The position numbers and the translations under genes were made by a program. Source: Brachypodius melanocephalos (lineage: Eukaryota; Chordata; Aves; Passeriformes; Pycnonotidae). From it: a DNA stretch of 64,000 nucleotides. This document shows positions 1 to 15,115 of the stretch, piece by piece (the stretch's first letter is position 1; every line of letters begins with the position of its first letter). A model generated the notes under the pieces. It saw only the letters and a list, made by a program, of their open reading frames with translations, did no database searches and was not told the DNA's origin. The DNA lies in assembly GCA_013398615.1 (NCBI GenBank), contig VZSR01002340.1, positions 10,987,539-11,051,538 of the forward strand. The letters run 5' to 3'.

Positions 1-528
1 CAGAAACATTCACTGCTCTGCTGGGAACAATTGACACCATTATGTGATCAACAAATCTGTGTCTTAGGCACATTCCCCACCACCACCCTTTTTTTCCTGC
101 AGTCATCCAACATAAGCACAAGGAGTGGAGGAAAAAAAAAAGAAGAAAAAAAAAAGGCAAAAAGCTCAGATGGTGAAATTTTCCTTCAGTTCCTGCTTTT
201 TCCTCATGTATTGGTATACAGTACATATGCTAAAATCATGGGACAAGACATCAACCACAATACAAAGACTCTGAAATTCTAGAACATTAATTGGCTCTCC
301 CATACGCCTTTTGATTTTTTTCTGCCATCAAAGATCAGCATTTATAAGGTTTTCTCCAAAAACATGAAGGGTGGAGACTTCTAGATGAAAAACAGACCTG
401 AAACTCCATTCACAAGAACTCCGAATCCCCACATTTAACATCCAAATAAAAGATAAAACTCTCCAAATACTCTACAATTCCAAAACCTCATCAAGAAAGT
501 TGACAATACAGATAATACAGGAATTGGA

Positions 529-590
529 ATCATAGAATATCCTGAGCTGGAAGGGACCAAGGATCATGGAATCAAGCCTGATGTCACCCT
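529..590 (-). repeat. CR1 LINE 3'-end fragment
   Basis: A short CR1 tail in reverse orientation. It begins with the tail motif TCATAGAAT followed by GAGCTGGAAGGGACCA, the reverse complement of the usual CR1 3' end. Only about 60 bases are recognisable, so the insertion is old or strongly truncated. Confidence 0.7.
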
Positions 591-1804
591 AATTCCCTTC
601 GTGCCCAAGCCATGACCCCTCACACACTGGAGGTAATGGAGTACGTGTGTGTTTCTCCACTGGACTGTTCCTAAAACTATGGAACTTTGTAGAAATTGCA
701 TTAAAAATTGAAAGTGTCCTCTAAGTTTGACTTGATTTAAAAAAATGCACCAAGTAGTCCAATCTCTTTCCATTTGGCATAGAACAAAACCGCATCCCAA
801 TAATAATTTAGTTTTTTAACATCTCAAAGCTGAGAGGTATCTTAAGCCCTCTCAAGATATATTTTGTGAGCCCACTGTCAAAGATTTTATCTTTAGAAGT
901 AAAAAGGATCTTGTTTTGAGTTTGAATAACAAAATCATGGCCATTGCTCAGAAAACACAAACTGGTTAAAAATTAGGCTTCCTTTCTTTGTCAAACAAAA
1001 GTAATCGGAACATATTCCTTTTTCCTTCTCTTGCTTAGCAGAAAAATGCTTGGTATTCAAAGAAGCAGTGCCTGAGGATATTTGCAAGCATGAATATATC
1101 TGTATATTTTATTGGCTTTTAATCTCTGTTCACATCCTTATGGTTCAAACCCAAACAGCTCTGGAAGTCCTCGGGCTCAAGGCATCTACACACCTGAGCT
1201 ATCAACCCCAGCAGTCTGCCAGGCCTTCTGGAAGGACAGATTCACACATGGATACGGAGAGATCTCGGGAAAGTTAAGGCAGATTTTACAGAATACACAG
1301 AATGGCAAAAGTCAGGTTTAATTTGAAGCTGATAGGATGAGAGGAGAGTGCACCCACCCTTGGGGCTTGGTATTCTGGTGGATTATCACGGTGGCTGCAG
1401 TGCCTTTCCTGCTCTTTCCCATCCCACCTTCCAACACTGGGCATGAAAATCATCTTCCCTCAAATTTCCTTCAGAAAATGAACACCAAGTGTTTCCAAAA
1501 TTAAGCCACCCTCAGCCATTTTATTTCCAAACAGACCGTTTAATTAACATTCTGTGACAGCCATGCATTCACCATTCCATGTATTACTCTCATTTTTGTT
1601 CCCCTGATTCAAGAATCACATCCCAGGTCATGCCATCACACTCAGGTGACAGAAGGCAGAGACGCACAGTAGGCACTGCTAGAGCAGGTGCCACACTCGT
1701 TGCATAAAGACAATTTTATAGCCATTACAGTGATGGCAGAAGTGCCACAACTGCTTTCCAGGGTGCATTTTCCCTCACTTACAAGTAAGGAGCAGCCAGT
1801 AGCT

Positions 1805-2060
1805 TAACTACAACAGTAAGCCATAAACCAAACAAGTTTCACCTCAGCATGAGGGACAATTTCTTTACCTTGGGGGTGGTACAGCCCTGCAAGAGCTGCC
1901 CAGGGAGGGTGTGTGGACTCTCCCTCTCTGGAGACATTCCAAACCCACCTGGAGGCATTCCTGTGTCACCTGCCCCAGGTGAGCCTACCTGGGCAGGGGG
2001 TTGGACTGGGTGGTCTCCTGAGGTCCCTTCCAGCCCTAACTATCCTGTGATTCTGTAAAT
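1805..2060 (+). repeat. CR1 LINE 3'-end fragment
   Basis: A forward CR1 tail of about 250 bases. Recognisable blocks in order are GAGGGACAATTTCTTTACC, CTCTCTGGAGACATTCC, GGGGGTTGGACTGGGTGGT, GGTCCCTTCCAGCCC and the terminal TCCTGTGATTCTGT. A 69-codon frame across it is remnant noise, not a gene. It shares the GGAGACATTCC block with the copy at 16325-16630, which suggests the same subfamily. Confidence 0.92.
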
Positions 2061-5000
2061 AAACTACTTCTTTAACATCTAGAGCCATCAATTACTCTAT
2101 ACAGGATGGCGGCAAAACCAGAACAACTTCTCTATAAATAAACACTGAAAATACTTTATAGCCATTACAAAACATAGTGCAGGCATTTCTTTGGGAAAAC
2201 AGAAAGAAAAGAACAATACCTTTTCATTCTCTAAATCAGGACCACAGTCACATCTTGTTTATTGAAAGACAACATGGGGCTTAGTTCTCATAAACACACA
2301 CTGATTTGCCTCTGGACTCAAAAGCATGGAGCCGATTGCTTAAACCACAAACTGAAAACGCCTTTCACACTACATTTTATTTATAGAGGAAATCAAAGGA
2401 GTTTTATTTATTATTTTATTATTAAAGAGTTTTATTTATAAAGAGAAAATAAAAATGTCTCAACTTTAGACCACTAGGAGGACCTAAGAGACCCACAGCC
2501 CAGCATCCCACTATGTTAAGTGCCGCACAAACGTAGGATGAAAAACTGTCCAAACCAAAGCATCAGTAGGAAGAACACAGAAAAAAGGCTTGAGAGAGGA
2601 AGTTATGCTAAAAAAATTACACAGATCATTGAGCAGACCTCAGCATGGCTTGGGAATCTGTTGGCTTTATAAGTAAATTAAGCTTTAAATATTTCAACAA
2701 TACTTTCAGCTATTTGTAGCTTAGCAGTCTAAAACATGTAACTTGAGTTAAAGCAAAAAGGGCTGTTCAGAGGAGGTAAAGCAAAGGAAGCATTCCTCAA
2801 GGAAAAGCTGAAAAGCACTGGAGCCTGAATTTCCAGTAAGTAGAACCAGCAAGTAACTAGACTAGCATCGGGAACTACAAAACTAGTAAACCACAGATTT
2901 AATCCCTCCAGAGACTTAAAAATATCCAGCTGCCATATTTTTTAAGCACCAGAAAATACCTCATGTGATATTTTATTATGTCCAAAGCTCTGTGTGCCAC
3001 TCAACCATGGAATGGCTCTGCCTTGAAGGTGGTTCTGGGGCACTGAACTCAAATTCATCCTGAGCTTCTCCCTGTGGGACCAAGCTCTCTCAAATCTCTT
3101 GGCTCCGGACTGACAGCAGGGAATTAACAGCACTGGAAAGCAAAATTCAAAATTTCCTGAAGATACATACTTAAAGCCTGTTTTTCAGCCTGGTTTAAAC
3201 TTTATTTATATACACATTTTAATATATATTTAATTCCTCAGCCACTTTTGACCAAATCATGGTGGTTTATGTGCTCACTCAACAACTTGGGGGAAGAGGG
3301 AATCTTGTTCCCAGAAAAGGAAAGCTGAAGCACACACTCAGCAGTTACCAGCATTGCCTCACTACAAACCAGTCCATGTTTGGGTTTTTCCCCTGACTGT
3401 AGTTTGCAAACAAAGGAGGGATATTTAATTCTGCTACTGTTCCCAAAATTATTTATATATAAACAGACTTTTTTTTAATGGTCCATCTGGAAAATCTGAC
3501 ATGGGATTTGCAAAGTTCCTGTCCTGCCCCTTGATCAAAGAGGAAGAAGGACAGAACCATAGTCTGGAAAGTTCCATTAGATCTGTAAAACTCCACAATC
3601 TGGTGATAACTGAGCTAAGTAGGGGTGGGGGGCAGAAATTAGATAATTTTGCATTTCCAGAAAGTTTTCATCCCAGTTTGGGAGACCTCCTGAGATCCCT
3701 AGGAGTCTAATCAAGCAGTGTCCTGAAAAATAAGGGAACTGGGCAAGGGGACAGGTGGATACCTGAACCAAAGGTGCCACAGGCACATCGTACCTCCTGA
3801 AGATCTAGAATTTTCCAGTGATAATGCCAGAAAGCTTCTGACCAACTCAGGAACCACAGTTCCTATGGTTCACAGCTTCAAACAGTACCACAGTGTCCCT
3901 TCTCATCAATTAATTTGCTTAACAAGTAATGCACCAGGAGAACAAGGAGGCTGTTTGAAGGACTCATGGTGGGAACAAAGGAAGGCTTGTGGACTTCCCC
4001 AGAAATGCCACTCAGCCATGCAGGAAGATAAATTTGATACAGATGTTCTGGACAGAATAATGCTTACAGCTGTTCTCAGTCTGGTTTTATCTGGTCACTG
4101 CTGAATTGTACAGGAACTGAGCAGTTCAGTGGCACCAAAAATGCAAATACTACTCCAACATTTATCCTGACAAAGATTAAAATGTGTGAGGACAGGGTGA
4201 TCTGCTCAGACCATCACATCACCTGGGCAAAAGGGCAAAACAGAATTGGGATGGTATCTCGACTGCAGAGACTGCCAAGCACATGCCAGTATTGGTTCAC
4301 TAATTTCTGTGCTCCTCCTGTCTACCAGGAATTTTTGTTTTCTGTTTTTCATACACTGCAAATGATTCAGAGCTGACACCTTGGTGCTGTTTTCAGTTTG
4401 TGCAGTGCTTAAAGTGGGGACTGGGTCCACAACTCTGCCTTACAAATAGCATCAGCAGCATACCACACGAGGAATAAAAAAAAAAAAACCCTAAAACAAA
4501 GCAAAGCAAAGCCAAAACTGAGCTCTGCCACACTGAACCTGTCAAGTTTAATCCTGTGGAATGGAGGGAAGGTAAAGCCTTTGCAAGTGATGAAAGACAC
4601 ATTCATACCTAGGCTAGAGTTTACAGCCACCAAGGAGCTAATCACACAAGTGACATAAATCCTAGTCTAGACAAAGCTTTGTACACTGAAAGGAGTAAAA
4701 ATACAGTGCCATAGCATGAAATGCAGCTTCACACCCTTCAATAACAAACATTGGGACTATTTCAGAGAAGATTTTAAGCACCAGAGGTTCGCACTGGCTT
4801 CTCCCCTCCTTGTCAACACACCAAGAGCCCCTCAGATAAGAATCTACCAAGGCCACCTCAGGTATTTACAAAGGTCATTTTTGCACATTTGTGTCCCAAC
4901 ATTTTGGGACCCTGCATTTGTTAGCTATTGCAGTGAAAACATGATGTTCCTCAACCATATTTTCTAGAAGTCCTTCACAGCCTCATCAGCAGGCCAGCCA

Positions 5001-8000
5001 ATGCCCCTGCTTCTTGCTGTCTCTCACAATTTTAAGGAATTAACACATCCTAGGATGCCTCATGTGGGAAATAACAGAAACTGTTGCACTAAGCAAGAAG
5101 AAGGAAGCGTAGCAGATTAAGAAACACAAAAAGAACAAGCACAAAGCCAAAGCACTGTGTGTCCCACGCAGTCACTGCCAAGAAGCCAGAGACTCCAAAA
5201 TAGTCAGCCAGGGTTAAAGAAGCATCCTGAAAAAGTCACGTCAAAAAATGCCTACCCTCTGTACAAAACAGCAATTTTCAAAAATCCTCATTCACAGAAA
5301 GGTAAGGATGGGCAGCAATAAGTTTTTCCCAGTGTTAAAGAAATCTCCAAACCCAGGGCCTAAGAAGGTGCTATAAATGCCATCTGCTGAGAAGCAAGCA
5401 ATGTGGAGTTAGAGATTGCTTTGTGGGGAGATGAATGCTTTAAATCCATTCTGCTCAAAGGGAAGCAGGAAAAAATCTAAACTTCTCTTGCTGGTGTTGT
5501 AGAGGCTGCCCAGCAGTCATTTCTGGCCTTAATAAACAGTTTCTAGCAGACTAAGAGCACAAGACAGAGCAGGAGGAGCCCAGCCCCAAGCACCCTAAGC
5601 TTCCCATCTCAGCTGTGTTCACTGGCAGAGGGAGAAGGGACAAGTTCTGAGGGCTTTCCCCTGCCAGGACTTTTCTCCCTGACTCCCCACTTTTCCTACT
5701 CTTCAGCAAGACTGTTGTTACCCCCTTCTGCAGCTCCTGCTGCCACAGAACCAGTTCTGCTATGGGAAGTATCTTGGCACATCTTCAGACACAAGGAAAA
5801 TTCCCTTTCTGACAAGCACGAGCCTCTGCAGTGTCATGAAACCAAGTCCAGCAAGGGCCAGATTAAATCTGAGGTTTATTAATACCAGTTTGGAGCAGAG
5901 GCTTTGCTCACTAGACTTTGCCAGCCCAGCATGTGTCAGGGTGAGGCTGCTCTGAAGCACTACTATATCTGCTACAATCTCAGATCACATGCTGGGGTAT
6001 TAAGACAAAAATGCCATTGAACTTTTAAATTTCTTTCCCTGGATTTCTTTTTGGTTCTGATTCAATGCCGATACTAGGATTGGTGAGATAAGAGAAGGCA
6101 AGTTACATTATTCTAACTGTGCAAATACAATTCTAACTGGTTTGGGGGAATGCTTTCTCTGCACTTTTAACTGTGAAGTTTCAAAATGACAAGAACACAC
6201 CTGGATTTGCATCCAGTGGAAAAGTACCTACTGGGCTGCTGCTAGCTGTGCTGAGGAGCCCTTGAAATGAAAACAAACCCACCACAAATCACACTAATGG
6301 GAAGGCTGTCACTTCTGGATGCAACCCTAGGAATGAAATATAATAGGAGAAAAGAAATATTTGCTTTAGTCCTAGACACATAAAGTAAATCATCTGCAGA
6401 GAGAGTGACATTTCTCTCCTCCCCTCCATCCCAAACCAGAGATCAGTTCTATTGATGTGAATAAAAGGAAAGAGAAAAGAAAGACAAACCCATAACACAG
6501 CATACAGAACAGCTGTATATTCCTTGCAGACTATACTATTATATACATGAGACAATTACCCAGAAAATCAGAATCCACCTCAATTCAGCTGCAAATTTTC
6601 CACAGATTCCTTGGAGAAACTGGGGTGGGGGTGTTCCACATAGAAGGGTTTTTGTGAAATTATATACATAAACATCTGAGGATTGAAATATTCTCAGTTT
6701 CCTGACCTAGTACTTCAAGCTGGACAACCTAAGAAATAGAAAGTCTCGCACCCTGGGCTTGAAGCTCCTCAGAAAGCACAATTCCGCCTCTCTATTCCCC
6801 ACGAATTCCTCACCCAGGTCACAGCAGCCAAGGCAAGGCAAAGAGCTGCTCCCACTTAGGTGCATGGCCTCTGACTTTGAAAGGATCTGAACACATTAAA
6901 TGGCAAAAACCCTCTTAATAATACGCATCACAAATATCACGTCATTGCAGTGGGGTTTTTAGATCATCTAATCCCAGGCTTGAAATTGGTCAGATCAAGC
7001 ACTTCAACAACACATATTTAGATGCCAAAATTAACAACTTTGAATTACACGTGAAGACTTTTTGAAATATGCATTTCTCATCCAGGTACTCAAATAGGAT
7101 GTGGGACTTCCCTAGAAGTTTTGCTTCCAAGGAGCAGCTGAGCAGTGGAAAACCCAGCTTTGACACACTTGTTAGTTCTGTGGTTAGAAAAGAATAGCTG
7201 TGTAGTCAGATCTCACAGCCTTCTGAAGAATATATTCCAGTCATCCAGAGCTCTGGTATCTGGCAAATCTTCAACATCACATACTTGCTGACTATCCTAG
7301 TGTGCTCCAGGATAATGCTGAATTATGAACCCAGCCCTTTGCACAAAGTGTTCCCGTATTCTTTTCAAAAGGCCTCCCTCCTCCACCCAGAAAGTTAAAG
7401 AAGCGATTCAAACCCCGCTGTGGAAATACAAAGTTTGTGTTTTAGCTACGAGGAGTGCAAAGCAGGGAGGACATAATTTTATAGAGAAAAAAGGGATAAA
7501 CCAGCAGCTCTAATGAGAAATTAGAGCAGGGAGGGTGCTGAGACTACATGGAAAAAAATATAGCTATGTCTTTCATCCTTTCCATACAAAGAACTGAGAG
7601 CAAAATGCTCAGGAACTGACACTTTGAGGCAGAGTGACACCTGCTATGCCCTAAACTGCAACCTCAAGCCATACCCACAGGGAATATGCCTTCTTCTGGC
7701 ATGTGACAGGAGCCAGGACATCCATGCCAGGTATGAGGGTGCCATTCTGCAGGGGAAATTCTGCTGGTCTCTTCATTTCAAGGTGGAGCCACAGTAAATC
7801 CATTGTTACAACTCATGCCACACTCAAATGGTTTCTGATCTATTTCCATTCCTGTCTCTCCACTACCTTTTATGATTGCTAGAGGCACAAAGGTAATCTT
7901 AAAGAAAATCAAACACGCTTCTCAGATTATTTTCTGTGATTTGCTTATGAATAAAGATATTTGGCAGAACCTTCAATCTTAGCAATTCCAGTTAAGCCCT

Positions 8001-11000
8001 TAATTCCAAGTATAGAAACTTAAATTCAGATATCCACACACCTGAGTCATTGCTGAGCATTGTTAAGAGACCCTTATTTTTAATGAGAGCAAAGCACTGT
8101 GATTTGAAGACATCTGAGCAATACAGCCTAAAGTCTGCAACTGAACAAAATAAACCCTTTCTTGCTTTATATAGAGCTGGCAAGTTAGAAATTCCAGCCA
8201 AACATTCCCTCAAGTTTCTGTGATGAGTCACACCAAAGACTGGCTACCTTCATGGCAACAAGTTTTTATGCAAGTAATGAAAGATAAAAATGAAATCACT
8301 AAAAAAACCCCACAAATCCACAGTATTTATGCAAGAGCTGTATCCACTCTTAATATTAACTAGACATGTCAGGTGATATTAGAGACCATACCTAGACAGG
8401 CAGAACTGAAGTTCATTTTGTGTACAGGTTCAGATATACAATAGGTTATTTTCAATTTTCAGGAACAAGTTGACTTGCTATAAATCAAACTCTAATACCA
8501 ATGTACTCACAACGAACCACACAAAGCCCTCAGACAAGTAGGATAGCAGTATTCTATTAGAAAGGTGATTTATTACTTGGCATTTGTTGATGTTTCAGGG
8601 CTATTAATAGACTAGAATCACACGCCAGTTTTAAGACACACCTCACAGTCTGCCTCTGCCTACTAGCATTTGAAGATTTAGTTATTAGAGTTAAAAATTC
8701 CACTCCTCTTTTTTCCAAGACTCTCTAAAAGGTCTACTACTCCTATATATATATGTATTTTTTTTTCCCCTCAGGTCTGGATCTATTTTATTTGAAACCT
8801 TTATCCTCCCTGTGATCTGAAGAGACTACCCTTCCTTCCTCCATAAGGATTTTTCACAGGCTTTATTAAAGCAGCTAAAATATTTTTAGAAAATAAGAAT
8901 ACCTAGTCTAGCTCTGAAAAAGCACACCTTCAGCTATCTCAAAAGATTTCTGAAGAGGAAATAATCACCCCCCGCTACAGTTATACTAATTATTAACATC
9001 TTTCCCCCTAAGTATTATGGTTATGCACAGTATAAATATAATTTCAAATTTAATAGCAAGCTGAACAAGATGACTTCTTAAATCAAACCCAAAGGATTTT
9101 AATTATGCCAATGCAAAAAGAACCAAAACAACATAATGATGCCTATTTACAACCTCTTTAACGTCTCAGGTGGCGATTTATTTCAGAAAATATCACAAAA
9201 TTTAAGATAAGAAAATAAACAACACTTCAGACATATAGAAGGCTGTCTCTTTGCAAAAGTAGAAAAAAAATTTAAAATGCACATACCATTTCTAAGGAGG
9301 CTCTCACCCATTACATCATTTGCTAGGTATGAAAGAAATGATTTTCAATTATGCCTTATCTTGACCCTTGTTTTTATCCACAACTTTCACCAAGGGTTTA
9401 ATCAAAGGAGGTCACGGCATTGCAGTTGTTAGTGCCAAATTTAAACCCAGTTAGGGGCTCACCAAATAATCAAAAGTCCAATAATCTTGCTCCAGAAAAC
9501 AAAAGTTTCACATGTTACAAATATGTAGGACATAAGTAGAGTAATAGTCCTTAAAGGAAGATTTTCAGTTTAGCACAACTCAAGCTGAACTTAAGAGAGG
9601 AAGAAACACAATGCCAAGGCTTTAAAAACATCCCCAATTCTCTGAAAACCTTCCCACAGAAACAAACCTTCCTGAAGGATGCCACAGAGTATGTGCTGGC
9701 CCAGGTCCCTTCAGGTGGGTTTAATTAATCATCATTTAATTAATGGTAATCTGGAGCACCTGGAGAAGTGTGGCTATTATTTCAAAGCAGTGTGATTCAT
9801 AACAAGAAACACAGGAGAATAATTGTAAGCTCTAATGTAGTAAATATGTTTCTATTTACTGCATTATAAACATGTTTACTTTCCTACAGATGTATTTACT
9901 TTACCCAGCACATCTTGTCTTTGAGGAGAGGATATTACCTCACACCTCCTGGTATCACATGGAAAAGGGAAAGCATGTTCAGCAACCTGTTCCTTCTTGA
10001 ATATTATGCTTTGTTGCTGGATCTAATGAAAATACACTCACTGACAGAATACTGAGCAATCAGCTCAAGTTTGCTGTGACCACCCTTGTCTAAACTGAAT
10101 CACAACATCCAGAGTTTCCTCACCTTGGCATTTACGCCTTTCACCTGTTCTAAAGAGCAGCCAGTACATGATATATTCCTTATCCATGCTATTTGCTGAA
10201 GTCTTAAGATTCTTTCCAGGAAAGGTGGGATTTGTTTCCATTTTACAAATCTTGAAACTCACAGATTGATTGTAACAGCCTTATTTCTCACTTCTGCTCT
10301 GGAAGACTCAGATTGATTTGCCCCAAGCAGGTCTTGATGATCTATGCTTCTCTGTTTCCATCACTGAAATAAAAAAAATAAATGCCCAAGGAAGCACAGG
10401 CAGCAAAAGAATGGAAGCAGATGGATTTCAGCTCCCAAGATCACATCCATCACCTGTACAGTCTCCTGCAAGAGCTTCCCAGCTCATTTACATTTGACAG
10501 CAGCCAATTGTGATTGCTCAAAGGCTCTGAAGTGCTGAGAGCAGCGAAGGCATCCATCCTATCATGCTTTTCATAGCAGCTGGGGCTAAATAAATTACAT
10601 AACATGTTGCATACACTCACTGGATCTGCCCACTACACTGCCCTCCACTCTGACAGCATTAGAAACAAACAAAGGTAAAGATGGCAACACTGTGTGACAT
10701 TGGCGTTATTCACCAAAGCTTGAGAAGATACTCAAGTATCTCCTGGTAATTTCAGAGATAAATGCTCACCTGCACTTTAAAAGATGGGGTTTGCTTTAAA
10801 AGCACATTTTGTCAGCTGGTTTTTAGCATGTAAAATAGGTAAGATGGTTAAAAGCCTCCCTTGCATTAAAAGATAAACTGCAGCCCAACAGCACTGGCAA
10901 TTAAAGCCCTGTTAAGAGTTTTCTTATGGATAATAACAACAGGCCTCCTTTGACACCAACTGGGATGACCCATACACTGTGGTCTAAAGCAGCAGTTCCC

Positions 11001-12650
11001 ACCTGCAAACCCTGAACATTGTACCACGCCTGCAGGAAAAAATTCATGAAGTAAAAAAAAAGAGATGCTGGCGGAAAGGGGAAGTGATTTTTCACAGGCT
11101 TCCCAAGCTATGGAGCAATCTGCGGCAGGAAATGACCAGAGGACACAAAGAGTCTGTAACCAGAAATATTTGGAAATCCTATTCTTGCTCATTTGACCAT
11201 CTCACAGAAGTTATTAAAGGCAATGACCTCACTAGAATGGCAAAAATAGACAGTTCATTTTGAAATATAGTTCCATGCCACTTCTTTTCTCAGAGACCTC
11301 ACATGACATCTTAAGAACTGACAGCTTCAAAGGAGCAATATTCAATATTGCAACTTCTATTCAGCAATATTTCCTCTTCAGTTCTCAAGACAGTTAGAAG
11401 AAACTGAAGGGAGAAAAGGAAAATCACCAAGAAAATATGAGAAGAATTTAAGAACTGGATTCGAGTGGGGAGGGTAAGGAATAAGAAAGAGAAATCAATA
11501 GAATAAAACACGAAGTTCAATCCTACAAGCAGCTATTTTTTAATCCACCCACTGTAGGCAAAGCAGGGCTGCTTTAATTACCAAAGAGTGAAATGCAAAT
11601 CCATGTTTAAAACCAAATCCATGTTTAGAAAACGAAGTTGAAAATAAACCCAGAAAACAAAATCAACCTTATCTAGTCCAATATTATTAGACCTGTGTTG
11701 GAATATATGTTTAGATTAGCTTCCTCAGATGAGTGCTAATTCAGAATTAAAAATTATTTAACTTCACCTGCAAGTGCTGTGTGGTTACCCAGAAATAAAA
11801 TCCTCTCCCTTAAAGACAGGGTGCTCAGGGAGGAGGTTACCCTGCAACATCTTATCTAAAATAGCCACTAAATAATTAAGTCCTGCTAATTTTCAGTGAG
11901 GACAGAGATTAGGGAGCTTTTTTGTGTACCAGAACAGATCATAATACTAAACCACTACTGCTAAAAATGAAAAGCATCTAGTAGGGGTTATTTAATTTTT
12001 ATTTTAATTTTCATGTATAACTTTTTGTGGTTCTGGCTAATTTTTTTAGTTCTTGGCATTTGCATAAAGAAAGCTTATTTTTTTTTTCTGAGAGGACAGG
12101 AGGAAGAATGTCCTGAAACACTTCTGCATAACTGAAAAACGGGGGAGAAACATTTCCCCTTTCCCCATTGTTGAACATTACTATTCCTGCTTTCTTAAAC
12201 TGACTGAGAAGTAATACCCCAGCATTTCAAAGCTCAGTTCCACAACTAATGTTTCTAGCTAGTTATAAAAAATATTTATACTTATACATACAAAAAGATT
12301 TATAGTTAATTGAGATTCTTCCAGGGTGTTCAGATTACTTTGCACCAGAAATTTAAATTGTAAAATTCTTAATGGAACCATGAATCTGATTAAAAATAAT
12401 ATCTTGACAGTTTTCCAGTCATCCACCTGACAGCACTGGGAAGAACAGCCTGAGAACCTCCCTAACCTGTGTTTTGTGGATCCCTGAAACTGAGACTGCC
12501 AGGGGAATTTGAGGAAAACACCTGGAAATCCACCTCTGGCTGGAACACAACAAAGACCAGAAATATTTTCAGATTTGTGACCACTGTTATTAATCATGTT
12601 CAAGAGGCATTTGGACTGCGCCCTTAATACTATGCTTTAATTTTTGGTTA

Positions 12651-12750
12651 NNNNNNNNNNNNNNNNNNNNNNNNNNNNNNNNNNNNNNNNNNNNNNNNNN
12701 NNNNNNNNNNNNNNNNNNNNNNNNNNNNNNNNNNNNNNNNNNNNNNNNNN
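12651..12750. other. Assembly gap (100 N)
   Basis: A run of exactly 100 N, the conventional placeholder for a gap of unknown length. A CR1 fragment starts within about 10 bases of its right edge. Confidence 0.99.
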
Positions 12751-12759
12751 GTAAAATGA

Positions 12760-13075
12760 TGACATACTCCACATCCCAGTATGGATCAGCCTGGGAGGGA
12801 CCACAGTGGCTCATCTGGTCCCACCTCCCTGCTCCAGCAGGGCCAGCCCAGAGCACAGCATTGTATTCAGATGGAATATCCCCAGTGAGGAGACTCCACA
12901 CCCTCTCTGGACAATCTGTTCAGGGCTGGGTCACTGCCCAGGACAGAAGTTCTGCCTCCTGTCCAGGTGGAACTTCCTGGGCATCAATTCCTGCCCATTC
13001 CCTCTTGTCCTATTGCCCAGCACCACCAAGCAGAACCTTGCTCCATCCTTTTATCACCCTTCTTTTCTGAAAGAG
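12760..13075 (-). repeat. CR1 LINE fragment, reverse orientation
   Basis: About 315 bases of CR1 3' region in reverse orientation, starting at the assembly gap. Characteristic blocks are CCACCTCCCTGCTCCAGCA, GAGGAGACTCCACACCCTC, GACAATCTGTTCAGGGC and CCATTCCCTCTTGTCCTAT. Open frames of 101-104 codons inside it come from the repeat. The first block is shared with the copy at 46425-46511, which also abuts an N gap. Confidence 0.88.
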
Positions 13076-15077
13076 TCTGCTTTCATCATTGGTAATAGTA
13101 AGGATATCTGAATTATTTTGAATGGATGCTTTCTGGAATTTTTGGAATTTTTGCTTTTTATCCCATGCATTTTATCTCAAAATTTGAAAATTATAACTGA
13201 TTATGAAGCAATCCCATAAAGGTTCTTACGTTCATATTGAGATTTTCCAGTTGCTCTCCTGACATTATCACAACTCATGAATCATACACAAATGTCTTAT
13301 GCCAAATATTTGCAAGGACATGCCCAAATCTCTTCTACAGTTCTTCAAATCTCAGTTAAAGAAATAAAAAGTGTTTTAAAAACATGGAAAATTAAGAAGT
13401 CTGGCTTCAACTTTTCACTTCCAGATACACCTCCAGTTATAGCAGAAGACCTCATTTACAGTGAAACCCTCCAGGGCTTTGTGGTTTCTTCAAAGCCTTT
13501 CTCTCGTGGCAGAAAGCAGACACACTTCCAGGATGCAGAGATTTACTCCCAGCATGAGTTCTTCCAGAATCTATCTGCTATGGATACCAAACAGCAAACA
13601 CATTTCTACCAGCTCTGGAAAAAAGGCCAGTACCTTCCACACAGTGTTATCAGCATGACTGACCCTGAGTCATTTTTCAAGTGACTCATTCCATTTTGCA
13701 ATGGAATGCCAGTCTTGACTCTCCAGCTCCAAGACCAGCCTCTCCCTCGCAGCCCCAGATATGGAAGGAACCATTCATCCATCACCATTCCAAAATATTC
13801 TTGTATTGATATAAACAAAAGTACCTTAAAATTCATTTGGAAAGGTGAGACCAGAACTAAGGCACTTTGTGTTATGTTTCATGGACAAACTCAAGAGTTT
13901 AGGATGACCCAGATGACATCAGTGTAGGGTCTGTGGCTTCCTATTTCCTCTTTCCTCTCAAAATCCATCCCCAACTCGGTGACAGCAGAGAAGTGATGTT
14001 TTTGTACAGCCTCACCCCTCACCAGACGGGTGATCCAGCCCAGCATCACAGTCACTTCAAAAAAACAATCACTGAAGCTAAAAAGCAAGCAAAACAACCT
14101 TTAGGGTTTTTATTTTGTGTCTGGCTTGTACAGTCAGAGATGTTGTTTCTCCACAAGGAACAAAATTTTGTTGTTTTATTTCTCCTTTAACCGACACTCA
14201 AGAAATCTGTTAATCCCTGTCCTTTGGTGGGGAAACCTTTGTCCTTTATCTCTCCGCAGTTCCAACCGTTTATGCCTGGATTTTAAGGGAGCTGAAACCT
14301 TTTAAAAGACCTGGAATTGTTTATGCAAAGAACGCTAAAAGCCTCAAGCTAGCTGCCACTAGTCCTTCCACAAGTTAAGGTAGAGATATGGGGAAAACAG
14401 GTCAAGGAGGCAACAAACTCAGCTGTACTTACCAGAGAATCTCACTATCCTTTAATACATTCAGGAGAGAAACTCATCCTCTCCTTTGCCTTCCTATACT
14501 AAACAAAGGATCAGGGTCCTTTGGATTGTGCAGTCTGAGGAGAAAATCTTTCCTGCTGAGAAGCAAATGCTTCTCCTCTTCACTATTGGGCCAAACAAGA
14601 CCTTCAGTTTCACATTTAAACAGGATAAAATAATTCAACCTACCTGTAGAGAAAAGCTCTACAGATAGTTAGTGTTGTGTCTAGATTATTAGAAGGGTAA
14701 TTTTAAAAGGCTTCTGGTAAAAAATGATTTCTTCTTATCAGAAGTATCCTGAATTTGCTTTTCTCTGTGCCAGTAGGACAAAATAACACTTTAACCACCC
14801 AGCACAATTTTAAGTACAGATAATAAATATTTAATGCAAAATGCCTATTATCCCTTGTAAATACAAAGTTTCAAAATAATAAATCAGTTTGAAGTACTTC
14901 TACAAGGGTCAAGAATTTCCATTAGTGCTTTCTATTACACAGAAATTCAGTTGATTATTATCTCATTTCACTAGTCAGGGAAGTTCAGGTGTGGTCAGAG
15001 AGTTGCATCTACGAGATCATCACACCCTGGAAGAGTGAAACATAAATGTTCTCTCCAGATCCTTCATATGGGAAGGG

Positions 15078-15115
15078 AAAAAAAAAAAAGAAAAAAAAAA
15101 AAAAGAAGAAAAAAA
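15078..15115. repeat. A-rich simple repeat
   Basis: A 38-base run of A interrupted by three single G residues. It is low-complexity sequence with no adjoining element that I can identify. Confidence 0.9.

Noticed and set aside
10866..11192. A 108-codon frame with phrases faintly like a decayed DNA transposon end
   Set aside because: Only a few short phrases look familiar; no terminal inverted repeats or target duplication could be seen.
13277..13684. A 135-codon open frame on the + strand upstream of CD9
   Set aside because: No recognised domain, no splice or promoter context, AT-rich surroundings and a length within chance for this much sequence.
13706..13927. A frame with a STLKFIW run, reminiscent of a LINE-1 reverse transcriptase tail
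   Set aside because: The match is only a few residues, has no continuation up- or downstream, and active LINE-1 is not expected in birds; chance is more likely.
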